Below are positions 1 through 5,858 of a DNA stretch of 5,858 bases, in pieces; the first letter of the stretch is position 1; each line of letters begins with the position of its first letter. This stretch comes from an uncultured Lachnospiraceae bacterium (lineage in GTDB: Bacteria > Bacillota > Clostridia > Lachnospirales > Lachnospiraceae). The notes beneath the pieces are model-generated. The model saw only the letters and a list, made by a program, of their open reading frames with translations. It ran no database searches and was not told the origin of the DNA. The stretch spans positions 1 to 5,858 of the forward strand of contig CADCOU010000076.1 of the NCBI GenBank assembly GCA_902803155.1, in the 5' to 3' direction. The position numbers and the translations under genes are program-made.

Positions 1-2030
1 ATCTGTATGAGGTCAAGGCAGGCGTTCTGGCTGCAAAGGAGAATACTTCTCTTCCGATCTGGGTCACTATGACATTTGAAAAAAGCGGAAGGACATTCGC
101 GGGGACGGATCCTGCGGCAATGGCACTGACACTGGACGCGCTCGGAGTGGAAGCGCTCGGTGTGAACTGTTCTCTCGGACCGGAAGACCTGATCCCCATG
201 GTACAAAAGATACGCGAACGGACTTCTCTTCCCGTGATCGTCAAGCCGAATGCCGGACTGCCGGATCCGAGAACCGGAGCCTACGCCATGACACCGGAAG
301 GATTCGCACACTGTATGGCTGCCTATCCGGAAATGGGTGTACATATAATGGGAGGCTGCTGTGGAACACAGCCGTCTTTCATCGCGGCCCTCCATGATCA
401 GTTCAAAACAGAAGAAAACGTCACCTTCCCTGCGGATCAGATCCCAAAGGAACCTGTAAACGGAGTCTGTTCCGCATCCAGGACTGCGGATCTGAACGGA
501 CAGGTGCGCGTGATCGGTGAGAGGATCAATCCGACCGGCAAAAAACGTTTCCAGCAGGCGCTCCGCGAGCATGATATGAATTACATCATGAAATGCGCCA
601 TTGAACAGGCGCAGGCCGGAGCAGACATCCTGGATATCAACGTCGGACTTCCCGGTGCAGACGAGCCGTCCCTCATGACCGAGGTGGTCCGGGCTGTGCA
701 GAGCGTAACCGACCTGCCCCTGCAGATCGATTCTGCGACGCCTGAAGCGATAGAAGCCGGTCTTCGCGCGGTCAACGGACGAGCCATCGTCAATTCCGTA
801 AATGCGGATGAAGAAAAGTGCGCACAGATCCTTCCGATTGTAAAAAAATACGGGGCATGTGTGATAGGCCTCGCACTGAAGAAGTCCGGCATGCCGAAGG
901 ATACTTCTGAACGTATCGAAAATACCCGGATGATACTTGAGATGACTGACCGATATGGTATCCCGCGGAAGAACGTCATTATCGACTGTCTGGCTCTCAC
1001 TGTATCCGCACAGCAGGAGCAGGCCATGGAGACACTCCATGCAGTAGAATATGTCAGCAGGACGCTCGGTGTACACTGTACGCTCGGAGTCAGCAATATC
1101 TCCTTCGGTCTTCCGGCCCGTAAGATGGCAACTGTCAGTTTTCTGACTCAGGCCATGTACTGCGGACTCGATCTTCCGATCATTAATCCGAATCAGCTGG
1201 AGATCATGGATGCAGTTGCCGCGTTCCGTGCACTCTCCTGCCAGGATCCGTCCTGCAGCGCCTACATCGCGCGTTTTGCGAACAGACCGAAGGAAACGGC
1301 ACTTGTTATAACTCAGAAAGACACCATAACATCTGCAGCTGCAGCCGGGCCGCAGCCGGAAAGCGGTACAGCGCAGGCTTCGGATACGGAATCGCTGATC
1401 CGGCGGGCTGTCATCGCAGGACTTCCCGATGAAGTGCGTGATCAGACAAAACTCCTGATGCAGCAGAAAACTGCCATGGAGATCATAGAGCAGGATCTGA
1501 TCCCGGCTCTTGACATAGTAGGGGAAAGATATGAGAAGCAGATCATCTATCTCCCTCAGCTGATCAATGCGGCAAATGCCGCTTCAGCCGGATTTGATCT
1601 CATCAAGGATTCCCTGGCTGTTTCGGGAGAAAGCGTATCAAAAGGCAGACTGATTCTGGCAACCGTAGAAGGGGATATTCACGATATCGGAAAAAACATC
1701 GTGAAAGTCGTCCTGGAGAACTACGGGTATTCAGTGATGGATCTCGGAAGGGATGTTCCGCCTGAACGGGTCCTGTCAGCAGCGCAGGAATATGACATAC
1801 ACCTGATCGGTCTCTCCGCCCTGATGACGACCACGCTCCCTTCCATGGAAAAGACCGTACAGGTTCTCAGAGACGCAGGACACCCGTGCACCATCATGGT
1901 TGGCGGCGCCGTTGTCACTCCGGAATACGCTGCGTCCATCGGAGCGGATTATTATGCAAGGGATGCGCGGGAATCCGTTGAGATCGCAAGAAAAGTGTTT
2001 AATCAGACCGGGGTCAGAACAGTTTATTGA
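1..2030 (+). CDS. metH: Cobalamin-dependent methionine synthase, short form, 5'-truncated by window edge
   Basis: The enzyme transfers a methyl group from 5-methyltetrahydrofolate through bound cobalamin to homocysteine, giving methionine in the cytoplasm. The frame is open from base 3, 22 codons before the Met codon at 69, so that Met is internal and the true start lies outside the window. Numbering from that Met: the end of the homocysteine domain carries the three zinc cysteines (C34 in VNCSLGP, C97 and C98 in GGCCGT). The methylfolate (pterin-binding) domain starts near 147 with RVIGERINPTG and contains DINVGLPG, QIDS and SNISFGLPAR. An Ala/Gly-rich linker at about 413-442 leads to the four-helix cap, which contains YLPQLINAANAAS. 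The B12 domain has DxHxxG (D536, H538, G541, where H538 is the expected lower cobalt ligand), then GLSALMTTT and VGGAVV. The protein stops at 653 just after this domain, so the AdoMet-dependent reactivation domain of E. coli MetH is absent, as in Thermotoga MetH. About 100-150 N-terminal residues are probably missing. The domain order makes the family call firm. A corrinoid methyltransferase acting on another methyl donor is less likely because both the zinc triad and the pterin domain are present. Confidence 0.95.
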   Translation, partial: LYEVKAGVLAAKENTSLPIWVTMTFEKSGRTFAGTDPAAMALTLDALGVEALGVNCSLGPEDLIPMVQKIRERTSLPVIVKPNAGLPDPRTGAYAMTPEGFAHCMAAYPEMGVHIMGGCCGTQPSFIAALHDQFKTEENVTFPADQIPKEPVNGVCSASRTADLNGQVRVIGERINPTGKKRFQQALREHDMNYIMKCAIEQAQAGADILDINVGLPGADEPSLMTEVVRAVQSVTDLPLQIDSATPEAIEAGLRAVNGRAIVNSVNADEEKCAQILPIVKKYGACVIGLALKKSGMPKDTSERIENTRMILEMTDRYGIPRKNVIIDCLALTVSAQQEQAMETLHAVEYVSRTLGVHCTLGVSNISFGLPARKMATVSFLTQAMYCGLDLPIINPNQLEIMDAVAAFRALSCQDPSCSAYIARFANRPKETALVITQKDTITSAAAAGPQPESGTAQASDTESLIRRAVIAGLPDEVRDQTKLLMQQKTAMEIIEQDLIPALDIVGERYEKQIIYLPQLINAANAASAGFDLIKDSLAVSGESVSKGRLILATVEGDIHDIGKNIVKVVLENYGYSVMDLGRDVPPERVLSAAQEYDIHLIGLSALMTTTLPSMEKTVQVLRDAGHPCTIMVGGAVVTPEYAASIGADYYARDARESVEIARKVFNQTGVRTVY

Positions 2031-3413
2031 TCAGTCATTCTTTTCAAGATACTGTTTTGCTTCCCTGATTACATTTTCCATGGAAGCCCTGCCGGGTGCG
2101 CCTTCTGTAAGACGCTTTTCCACGCAGGTCTCCAGGGAGACCGCCTCATAGATATCCTCATCAAAACAGTCTGAAAACTGTCTGAATTCGTCGATGGACA
2201 GGTCATCCAGCGCACAGCCCCTGTCGATACAGTGCAGGACCAGTCTCCCGATGATCCCGTGAGCGTCACGGAACGGTACGCCCTTAGCGACCAGATAATC
2301 AGCCGCATCCGTCGCGTTGGTAAAACCGTTCTTCGCCGATGCTGCCATCACATCAGAACGGAAACGCAGAGTCGCGATCATATCGTCAAACAGACGGATA
2401 TCCATCTTCACGGTATCGATGGCGTCAAATGCAACTTCCTTGTCTTCCTGCATATCTTTGTTGTACGCAAGAGGAAGACCTTTCATGGTCGTAAGCAGGC
2501 TTGTGAGTGCACCGTATACACGGCCGGTCTTGCCGCGCACCAGTTCCGCAATGTCCGGATTCTTCTTCTGGGGCATGATGCTCGAGCCTGTTGAATAGGC
2601 GTCATCGATCTCCACAAAACGGTATTCATTGCTGTTCCATAGGATCACTTCCTCTGAGAAACGGCTCAGATGCATCTGACATACTGCCAGAGCGCTCAGG
2701 AATTCGATGAGATAATCACGGTCCGAGACGCCGTCCATGGAATTGCGGGACGGAATGGAGAAACCGAGTTCCCGGGCAGTGTATGCCCGGTCGAGCGGAT
2801 ATGTTGTTCCGGCAAGGGCTCCGCTTCCCAGCGGGCAGGCATACATACGCTCCAGGAGAGAGGCAAGATGCTCTCTGTCTCTCCGGAACATCTCAAAGTA
2901 GGCGCCGAAATGATGGGAAAGTGTCACAGGCTGCGCTTTCTGAAGATGGGTGAACCCCGGCATAAAGGTATCCAGATTCTCTTCCATGACATGGAGGATC
3001 GTCTCCAGGAAATGTTTCAGAAGCTGATCCGTTTCCTGTATCTCACTTCGGATATACAGCTTCATATCCAGAGCAACCTGATCATTGCGGCTCCTTCCGG
3101 TATGCAGCTTTTTCCCTGCGTCTCCGATCCGATCGATCAGATGCGCCTCCACAAAACTGTGGATATCCTCATAATCAGAAGAAAACACGAGGGCTCCGCT
3201 TTCGATATCGTCCAGGATAGAGTTCAGCCCCCGGATGATCAATCCGGTCTCTTCTTCTGAGATGATCCCCTGCTTTCCGAGCATCCGGGCATGAACGATG
3301 CTGCCTGTGATATCCTGCCGGTACAGTCTCTGATCAAAAGGCAGTGAATCGTTGAATTTCTTTACCAGCGCATCGGTTTCCTTAGTGAACCTTCCGCCCC
3401 ATAGCTGAGCCAT
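2031..3413 (-). CDS. argH: Argininosuccinate lyase
   Basis: ArgH splits argininosuccinate into arginine and fumarate, the last step of arginine synthesis, as a cytoplasmic homotetramer of the fumarase/aspartase superfamily. The 460 residues match the usual family length. Visible motifs in order: LWGGRF at 4-9, HTGRSRNDQ at 104-112, FTHLQKAQP at 154-162 with the general-acid/base candidate H156, GSGALAGTTYPLDR at 196-209, and the superfamily signature GSSIMPQKKNP at 276-286. By analogy with delta-crystallin, the second Ser of the signature (S278) is the catalytic one. The start is ATG, with a perfect AGGAGG nine bases upstream. No argG adjoins it: the next gene upstream on the strand is queH, 100 bases away. 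Its stop (TGA read on the minus strand) directly abuts the stop of the convergent metH gene, leaving no intergenic base. I found no clear arginine-repressor operator in the upstream gap. The assignment is very secure; all key motifs are intact. Confidence 0.98.
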   Translation of the reverse strand: MAQLWGGRFTKETDALVKKFNDSLPFDQRLYRQDITGSIVHARMLGKQGIISEEETGLIIRGLNSILDDIESGALVFSSDYEDIHSFVEAHLIDRIGDAGKKLHTGRSRNDQVALDMKLYIRSEIQETDQLLKHFLETILHVMEENLDTFMPGFTHLQKAQPVTLSHHFGAYFEMFRRDREHLASLLERMYACPLGSGALAGTTYPLDRAYTARELGFSIPSRNSMDGVSDRDYLIEFLSALAVCQMHLSRFSEEVILWNSNEYRFVEIDDAYSTGSSIMPQKKNPDIAELVRGKTGRVYGALTSLLTTMKGLPLAYNKDMQEDKEVAFDAIDTVKMDIRLFDDMIATLRFRSDVMAASAKNGFTNATDAADYLVAKGVPFRDAHGIIGRLVLHCIDRGCALDDLSIDEFRQFSDCFDEDIYEAVSLETCVEKRLTEGAPGRASMENVIREAKQYLEKND

Positions 3414-3422
3414 TTCCTTTTT

Positions 3423-3428
3423 CCTCCT
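3423..3428 (-). promoter_or_regulatory. Shine-Dalgarno site of argH
   Basis: A perfect AGGAGG on the minus strand sits nine bases before the argH ATG, followed by an A-rich spacer. It fixes the argH start and suggests efficient translation independent of the gene upstream. Confidence 0.85.
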
Positions 3429-3443
3429 GGTATTTTCAAGTCT

Positions 3444-3482
3444 GTCGCCGGCAGTATTACCTCATCATCTGCCCCCGGCAAC
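3444..3482 (-). other. GC-rich imperfect hairpin in the queH-argH gap
   Basis: Read on the minus strand, GTTGCCGG (3482-3475) can pair with CCGGCGAC (3451-3444) in eight pairs, one of them G-U. After a three-base bulge, CAG (3471-3469) pairs with CTG (3454-3452), leaving a 14-base loop. The G-U pair becomes a C-A mismatch in the plus-strand RNA, so the fold favours a minus-strand transcript, that is, the argH leader or a queH-argH readthrough RNA. No U-run follows the stem (the next bases are AGACTTGAAA), so it does not look like an intrinsic terminator. It ends 16 bases before the AGGAGG of argH. It could be an RNA-processing or stability element, or chance. An alternative five-pair stem GGCAG/CTGCC uses some of the same bases. 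Confidence 0.35.
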
Positions 3483-3513
3483 CAAAAAGTATTATCCACT
3501 GTAGAGACGGGTC

Positions 3514-4179
3514 TTATCCGTTCTGAGATGTACGGGATGCATTTTTTGCCTCTTCTCTTTCCCGCTTTGAAAATATGCATCCGCAGTAATCCTGACGATA
3601 GAGGCCATACTGCTTTGACAGCTCCGTGGAACGGAGATATCCGCCCCTTTTCTTGAAATCGGAAGGAAGATGCTTCACCTGATAAATGGATTCGAGTTTC
3701 TGTCCGATCTCATTGATCTTATCTGCGTTTTTCAGCGGACTGATCGACAGCGTTGTCGTGAAATAATCATAGCCGCCATCCCGGGCAAGCCGGGCCGCCT
3801 CTTCCATCCGGAGCCGGTAGCAGGCAAAGCACCGTTCTCCGCCTTCCCGGATATGCTCAAGCCCTCTGACAGCATTATAATACTCTGCCGGATCGTACCG
3901 TCCGGAAATAAACCGGACGGGATATATCGTATCCATCTCACTGATCAGACGCTTCAGCTCCGACTCTCTGAAAAGGTACTCCTCCTCCGGTTCGATGTTC
4001 GGATTGTAGAAGAAGTCCGTGATCTCAAAATAATCTGAGAGATACTCCAGCACATAAGTGGAACAGGGTGCGCAGCAGCTGTGAAGAAACAGCCTTGCCG
4101 GCCTGTTATTCCGTACATTCTCTTCCCGGATCTGTTCGAGGAGACTGTCCAGTTCTCTCTGATAATTGACTCTGTTCAA
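3514..4179 (-). CDS. queH: Epoxyqueuosine reductase QueH
   Basis: QueH (formerly DUF208) reduces epoxyqueuosine to queuosine at the wobble base of tRNAs with GUN anticodons. It is the non-cobalamin replacement for QueG, common in anaerobes. The 221-residue protein has the family cysteine pattern for the iron-sulfur and iron site: FLHSCCAPCS at 31-40 (C35, C36, C39), CFACYRLR at 117-124 (C117, C120) and YCGC at 198-201 (C199, C201). Other family hallmarks are YNPNIEPEEEY at 58-68 and TTTLSISPLKN at 141-151. The start is TTG (4179-4177). The frame upstream reaches a stop with no ATG or GTG, the next Met is at residue 82, beyond the first cysteine cluster, and an AGAGG sits six bases before the TTG. 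The gene follows dut after 57 bases without a clear terminator and is followed by argH after 100 bases. Only the last queuosine step is represented here; queA and tgt are not in the window. No residue expected for function appears to be missing. Confidence 0.95.
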   Translation of the reverse strand: MNRVNYQRELDSLLEQIREENVRNNRPARLFLHSCCAPCSTYVLEYLSDYFEITDFFYNPNIEPEEEYLFRESELKRLISEMDTIYPVRFISGRYDPAEYYNAVRGLEHIREGGERCFACYRLRMEEAARLARDGGYDYFTTTLSISPLKNADKINEIGQKLESIYQVKHLPSDFKKRGGYLRSTELSKQYGLYRQDYCGCIFSKREREEAKNASRTSQNG

Positions 4180-4185
4180 CCCAAA

Positions 4186-4190
4186 CCTCT
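4186..4190 (-). promoter_or_regulatory. Shine-Dalgarno site supporting the TTG start of queH
   Basis: AGAGG on the minus strand lies six bases before the TTG codon at 4179-4177. It is the only ribosome-binding candidate near the N-terminus of queH, and it supports the non-ATG start. Confidence 0.6.
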
Positions 4191-4236
4191 GATCTTTGTC
4201 AAATGATATCCAAAAGCGATGTTGCTGCCGCGTTGA

Positions 4237-4683
4237 TCAATGCATCCCTGTATGGCCGAACCCGCCTGTGCCGCGCTGTGTCTCATCCAGTTCGTCTGTT
4301 TCGGAAAATGAGACTTCCAGATAAGGCATGACAACCAGCTGGGCGATCCTCTCACCGTCCCGGACTTCTCTCATCTCGTCTGTATCGTTGTGAAGGGCGA
4401 TCGTGATCTCCCCGCGGTAATCCGAATCCAGAACTCCGACACAGTTAGCAGGACGAAGTCCCTGTTTTGCTGCCAGTCCGCTGCGTGCGAACAGTCCGCC
4501 GAAATATCCTTCCGGAACTGCGGCGGCAAGACCGGTGCCGATCATGGCCGTGGTATGCGGGGCAATCTTTGTGATCCCGTTCCCGGTGCAGGCATACAGG
4601 TCATAGCCGGCAGACCGGCTTGATCCGGACAGAGGAAGCCGCGCACCTTCTTTCAGTTTTTTCACTGCTATCTGAATGGACAT
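4237..4683 (-). CDS. dut: Deoxyuridine 5'-triphosphate nucleotidohydrolase (dUTPase)
   Basis: Dut hydrolyses dUTP to dUMP and pyrophosphate, keeping uracil out of DNA and feeding thymidylate synthesis; the family is a cytoplasmic homotrimer. With the ATG at 4683 the protein has 148 residues, normal for the trimeric family. All five conserved motifs are present in order: I AGYDLYA (25-31), II ARSGLA (66-71), III GVLDSDYRGEI (83-93, holding the catalytic Asp and the uracil-stacking Tyr), IV GERIAQLVV (110-118), and V RGTGGFGHTG (137-146), the mobile C-terminal arm. The His in motif V also occurs in E. coli Dut. The protein ends two residues after motif V. A GTG two codons upstream (4689) is an alternative start. 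A GGAG lies ten bases before the ATG but only four before the GTG, so I prefer the ATG. The gene begins about 27 bases after the stop of the GH13 gene, with no terminator between them, which suggests co-transcription. Nothing nearby indicates a prophage origin. Confidence 0.96.
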   Translation of the reverse strand: MSIQIAVKKLKEGARLPLSGSSRSAGYDLYACTGNGITKIAPHTTAMIGTGLAAAVPEGYFGGLFARSGLAAKQGLRPANCVGVLDSDYRGEITIALHNDTDEMREVRDGERIAQLVVMPYLEVSFSETDELDETQRGTGGFGHTGMH

Positions 4684-4693
4684 AAGCACACAA

Positions 4694-4697
4694 CTCC
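4694..4697 (-). promoter_or_regulatory. Shine-Dalgarno site of dut
   Basis: GGAG on the minus strand lies between the GH13 stop and dut. It is ten bases from the ATG at 4683 and four from the GTG at 4689. The longer spacing is more usual, which favours the ATG start. Confidence 0.55.
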
Positions 4698-4710
4698 AGC
4701 ATATTTTATG

Positions 4711-5858
4711 TCAGAACACGACAAATGACTGTGGTCCGACTGTTATCGTTCCGTCCTTCAGGGAGCCGGTTCCGACAGACCAGAGAAGCTCTCTGTCCGG
4801 AGCACCGATATTTGCGTAGTTTTCTTCCCCGGACGGGTTCACTGCCAGGATACGCTTGCCCCGTTTGTAAACAAACGGAAGATCCTTCCTGCCTATATAC
4901 AGGATCTCCAGATTCGCAGCGGCCTGAAGATCCGCCTGCTGTGACCGCAGTTTCAGCAGGCTTTTCACTGTATTCAGAAGTGAATCCGGATCTCTCTGCT
5001 GCGCTTCGACAGTCGGAGCGTCCCAGGAGGGATCGACAGGAAGATACAGATCCTTCTCATCCGCTTCCGAAAAACCGAGATTTCGGGAACTGTTCCACTG
5101 CATGGGCGTCCTTGAACCGGTACGGTAGTACCCGCCTTCCTTTGTGGGGAGGCTCAGATAGCGCATGCCGATCTCATCCCCGTAATAGAGGAACGGGACG
5201 CCGGGCATGGTGAACAGGAATGCGTAGAACAGCTTCAGCTCGTCCTGCGTCAGGTTAAAGGAAGGCCGCACCGTGTCGTGATTACAGGTGATCATGCTGA
5301 TATAGCCGCAGGATCTGGTATCCTCATACAATTTCAGATAATCATCCATAAAACGACGGATGTCTCCTCCGGAGTCTTTTCGGAAGAAACTGTGATCCTC
5401 ACAGGACGGAGCCTCTTTTTTCAGGCCGTTGAAATAAGGATCTGACAGGACATTTCCTGACTCATGGTTTTCATAATCACGGACCAGCGTACTGTATGCC
5501 TCGCCTTTGTGATTCAGCAGAAAATCACAGTGAAAACCAGCCCGGAGGGCGAGATTCGGCTCGCTCCATTCCGCAACCAGCGCACATTCCGGATACTCCT
5601 CATCCATCATCTGCCGGATATTCTTCCAGACACGGGATGTCCCGGTCTTTTTTCCGTCATCCCCTTTTACCAGTGACGAAGCCATATCGACGCGGAAACC
5701 GTCGCAGCCTCTGTCCATCCAGAAACGCATGACATCCTTGATATCTTCCACAGTTGACCGGGCAGCTTCGCTGTCACAGCTCTTCTTCCAGTCTTCGTCG
5801 GCATGGAGCCATCCGTAATTCAGGGCGGGCTGACATTTAAAGAAGTTCAGAAGATACG
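4711..5858 (-). CDS. GH13 alpha-glucosidase/alpha-amylase-like glycosidase, 5'-truncated by window edge
   Basis: This is the C-terminal ~381 codons of a retaining alpha-glucoside hydrolase or transglycosylase of family GH13. The frame is open to the window edge, 35 codons beyond the GTG at 5751, so that GTG is not the start. Numbering from the GTG codon at 5751 as residue 1, the catalytic triad is visible: nucleophile D22 in GFRVDMA, acid/base E61 in LVAEWSEP, and transition-state Asp D159 in CNHDTVRP. Before it, in the fragment upstream of residue 1, FFKCQPALNYGW corresponds to conserved region V, close to the QPDLN type of the oligo-1,6-glucosidase subfamily. PGVPFLYYGDEIG (183-195) and GSRTPMQW (212-219) also resemble oligo-1,6-glucosidases and trehalose synthases. 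The end (about 265-346) looks like the usual all-beta domain C. Likely substrates are short alpha-glucosides, but the exact specificity (isomaltose, maltose, trehalose, sucrose) cannot be read from this part. Any signal peptide would lie outside the window, so the cellular location is unknown. It is followed by dut after a short gap without a terminator. Confidence 0.92.
   Translation of the reverse strand, partial: YLLNFFKCQPALNYGWLHADEDWKKSCDSEAARSTVEDIKDVMRFWMDRGCDGFRVDMASSLVKGDDGKKTGTSRVWKNIRQMMDEEYPECALVAEWSEPNLALRAGFHCDFLLNHKGEAYSTLVRDYENHESGNVLSDPYFNGLKKEAPSCEDHSFFRKDSGGDIRRFMDDYLKLYEDTRSCGYISMITCNHDTVRPSFNLTQDELKLFYAFLFTMPGVPFLYYGDEIGMRYLSLPTKEGGYYRTGSRTPMQWNSSRNLGFSEADEKDLYLPVDPSWDAPTVEAQQRDPDSLLNTVKSLLKLRSQQADLQAAANLEILYIGRKDLPFVYKRGKRILAVNPSGEENYANIGAPDRELLWSVGTGSLKDGTITVGPQSFVVF

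Noticed and set aside
69..71. ATG as the start of the methionine synthase gene
   Set aside because: The frame is open upstream to base 3, and the upstream codons fit the homocysteine-domain fold. The protein would otherwise lack most of a zinc domain that is clearly present.
581..1096. 171-codon minus-strand open frame opposite metH
   Set aside because: It lies wholly within the pterin-binding domain of metH on the other strand and has low-complexity Ser/Arg/Thr-rich content typical of a shadow frame.
2015..2059. Inverted repeat around the metH/argH stops as a bidirectional terminator
   Set aside because: The stem is only nine pairs with a G-U, the loop is 27 bases, and no T-run follows on either strand.
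2670..3260. 196-codon plus-strand open frame opposite argH
   Set aside because: It is antisense to a well-conserved gene, shows no recognisable domain and has no good ribosome-binding site; it is a by-product of argH codon usage.
3362..3580. Short minus-strand frame across the queH-argH gap
   Set aside because: It overlaps the end of queH and the start of argH in another frame, and its translation resembles no known family; a leader peptide is not supported.
4197..4202. TTGACA on the minus strand as a -35 box before queH
   Set aside because: The hexamer is perfect, but no TATAAT-like sequence lies 16-18 bases downstream, where the queH start codon falls.
5749..5751. GTG as the start of the GH13 gene
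   Set aside because: The frame continues 35 codons to the window edge and includes the conserved region V motif QPALN, so this is an internal Val codon.

Overview
The window is a stretch of ordinary bacterial chromosome, tightly packed with five protein genes. Two of them are cut by the window edges. Base composition is close to balanced, ribosome-binding sites are strong and AG-rich, and the gene types point to an anaerobic Firmicute. These types are a short cobalamin methionine synthase without its reactivation domain, QueH in place of the aerobic-type QueG, and GH13 sugar metabolism. Clostridia, probably Lachnospiraceae, is the best guess, but this is inference from gene content only.

Layout. 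Positions 1-2030 on the plus strand hold the C-terminal ~675 codons of a cobalamin-dependent methionine synthase (metH): end of the homocysteine/zinc domain, methyl-tetrahydrofolate domain, cap, and B12-binding domain, then a stop. Its stop codon abuts the stop codon of argH, which runs on the minus strand (3413-2031). Upstream of argH on the same strand lie queH (4179-3514, TTG start), dut (4683-4237) and the 3' part of a GH13 alpha-glucosidase/amylase-like gene (5858-4711, its 5' end beyond the window). The four minus-strand genes are separated by about 27, 57 and 100 bases. I see no convincing terminator between them, so they could be one transcription unit in the order GH13, dut, queH, argH. 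The 100-base gap before argH is the only one with noticeable structure, a GC-rich imperfect hairpin.

How the genes relate. They do not form one pathway. MetH makes methionine from homocysteine; ArgH does the last step of arginine synthesis; QueH completes queuosine in tRNA; Dut keeps uracil out of DNA and supplies dUMP; the GH13 enzyme handles alpha-glucosides. The cluster looks like a housekeeping run of convenience.

No new biological system is evident. The points worth a second look are modest: the missing MetH reactivation domain, the zero-gap convergent stops sharing a TGATCA palindrome, the hairpin before argH, and the TTG start of queH. No RNA gene, CRISPR array, insertion sequence or long repeat was seen, and no stretch over 300 bases lacks a gene.
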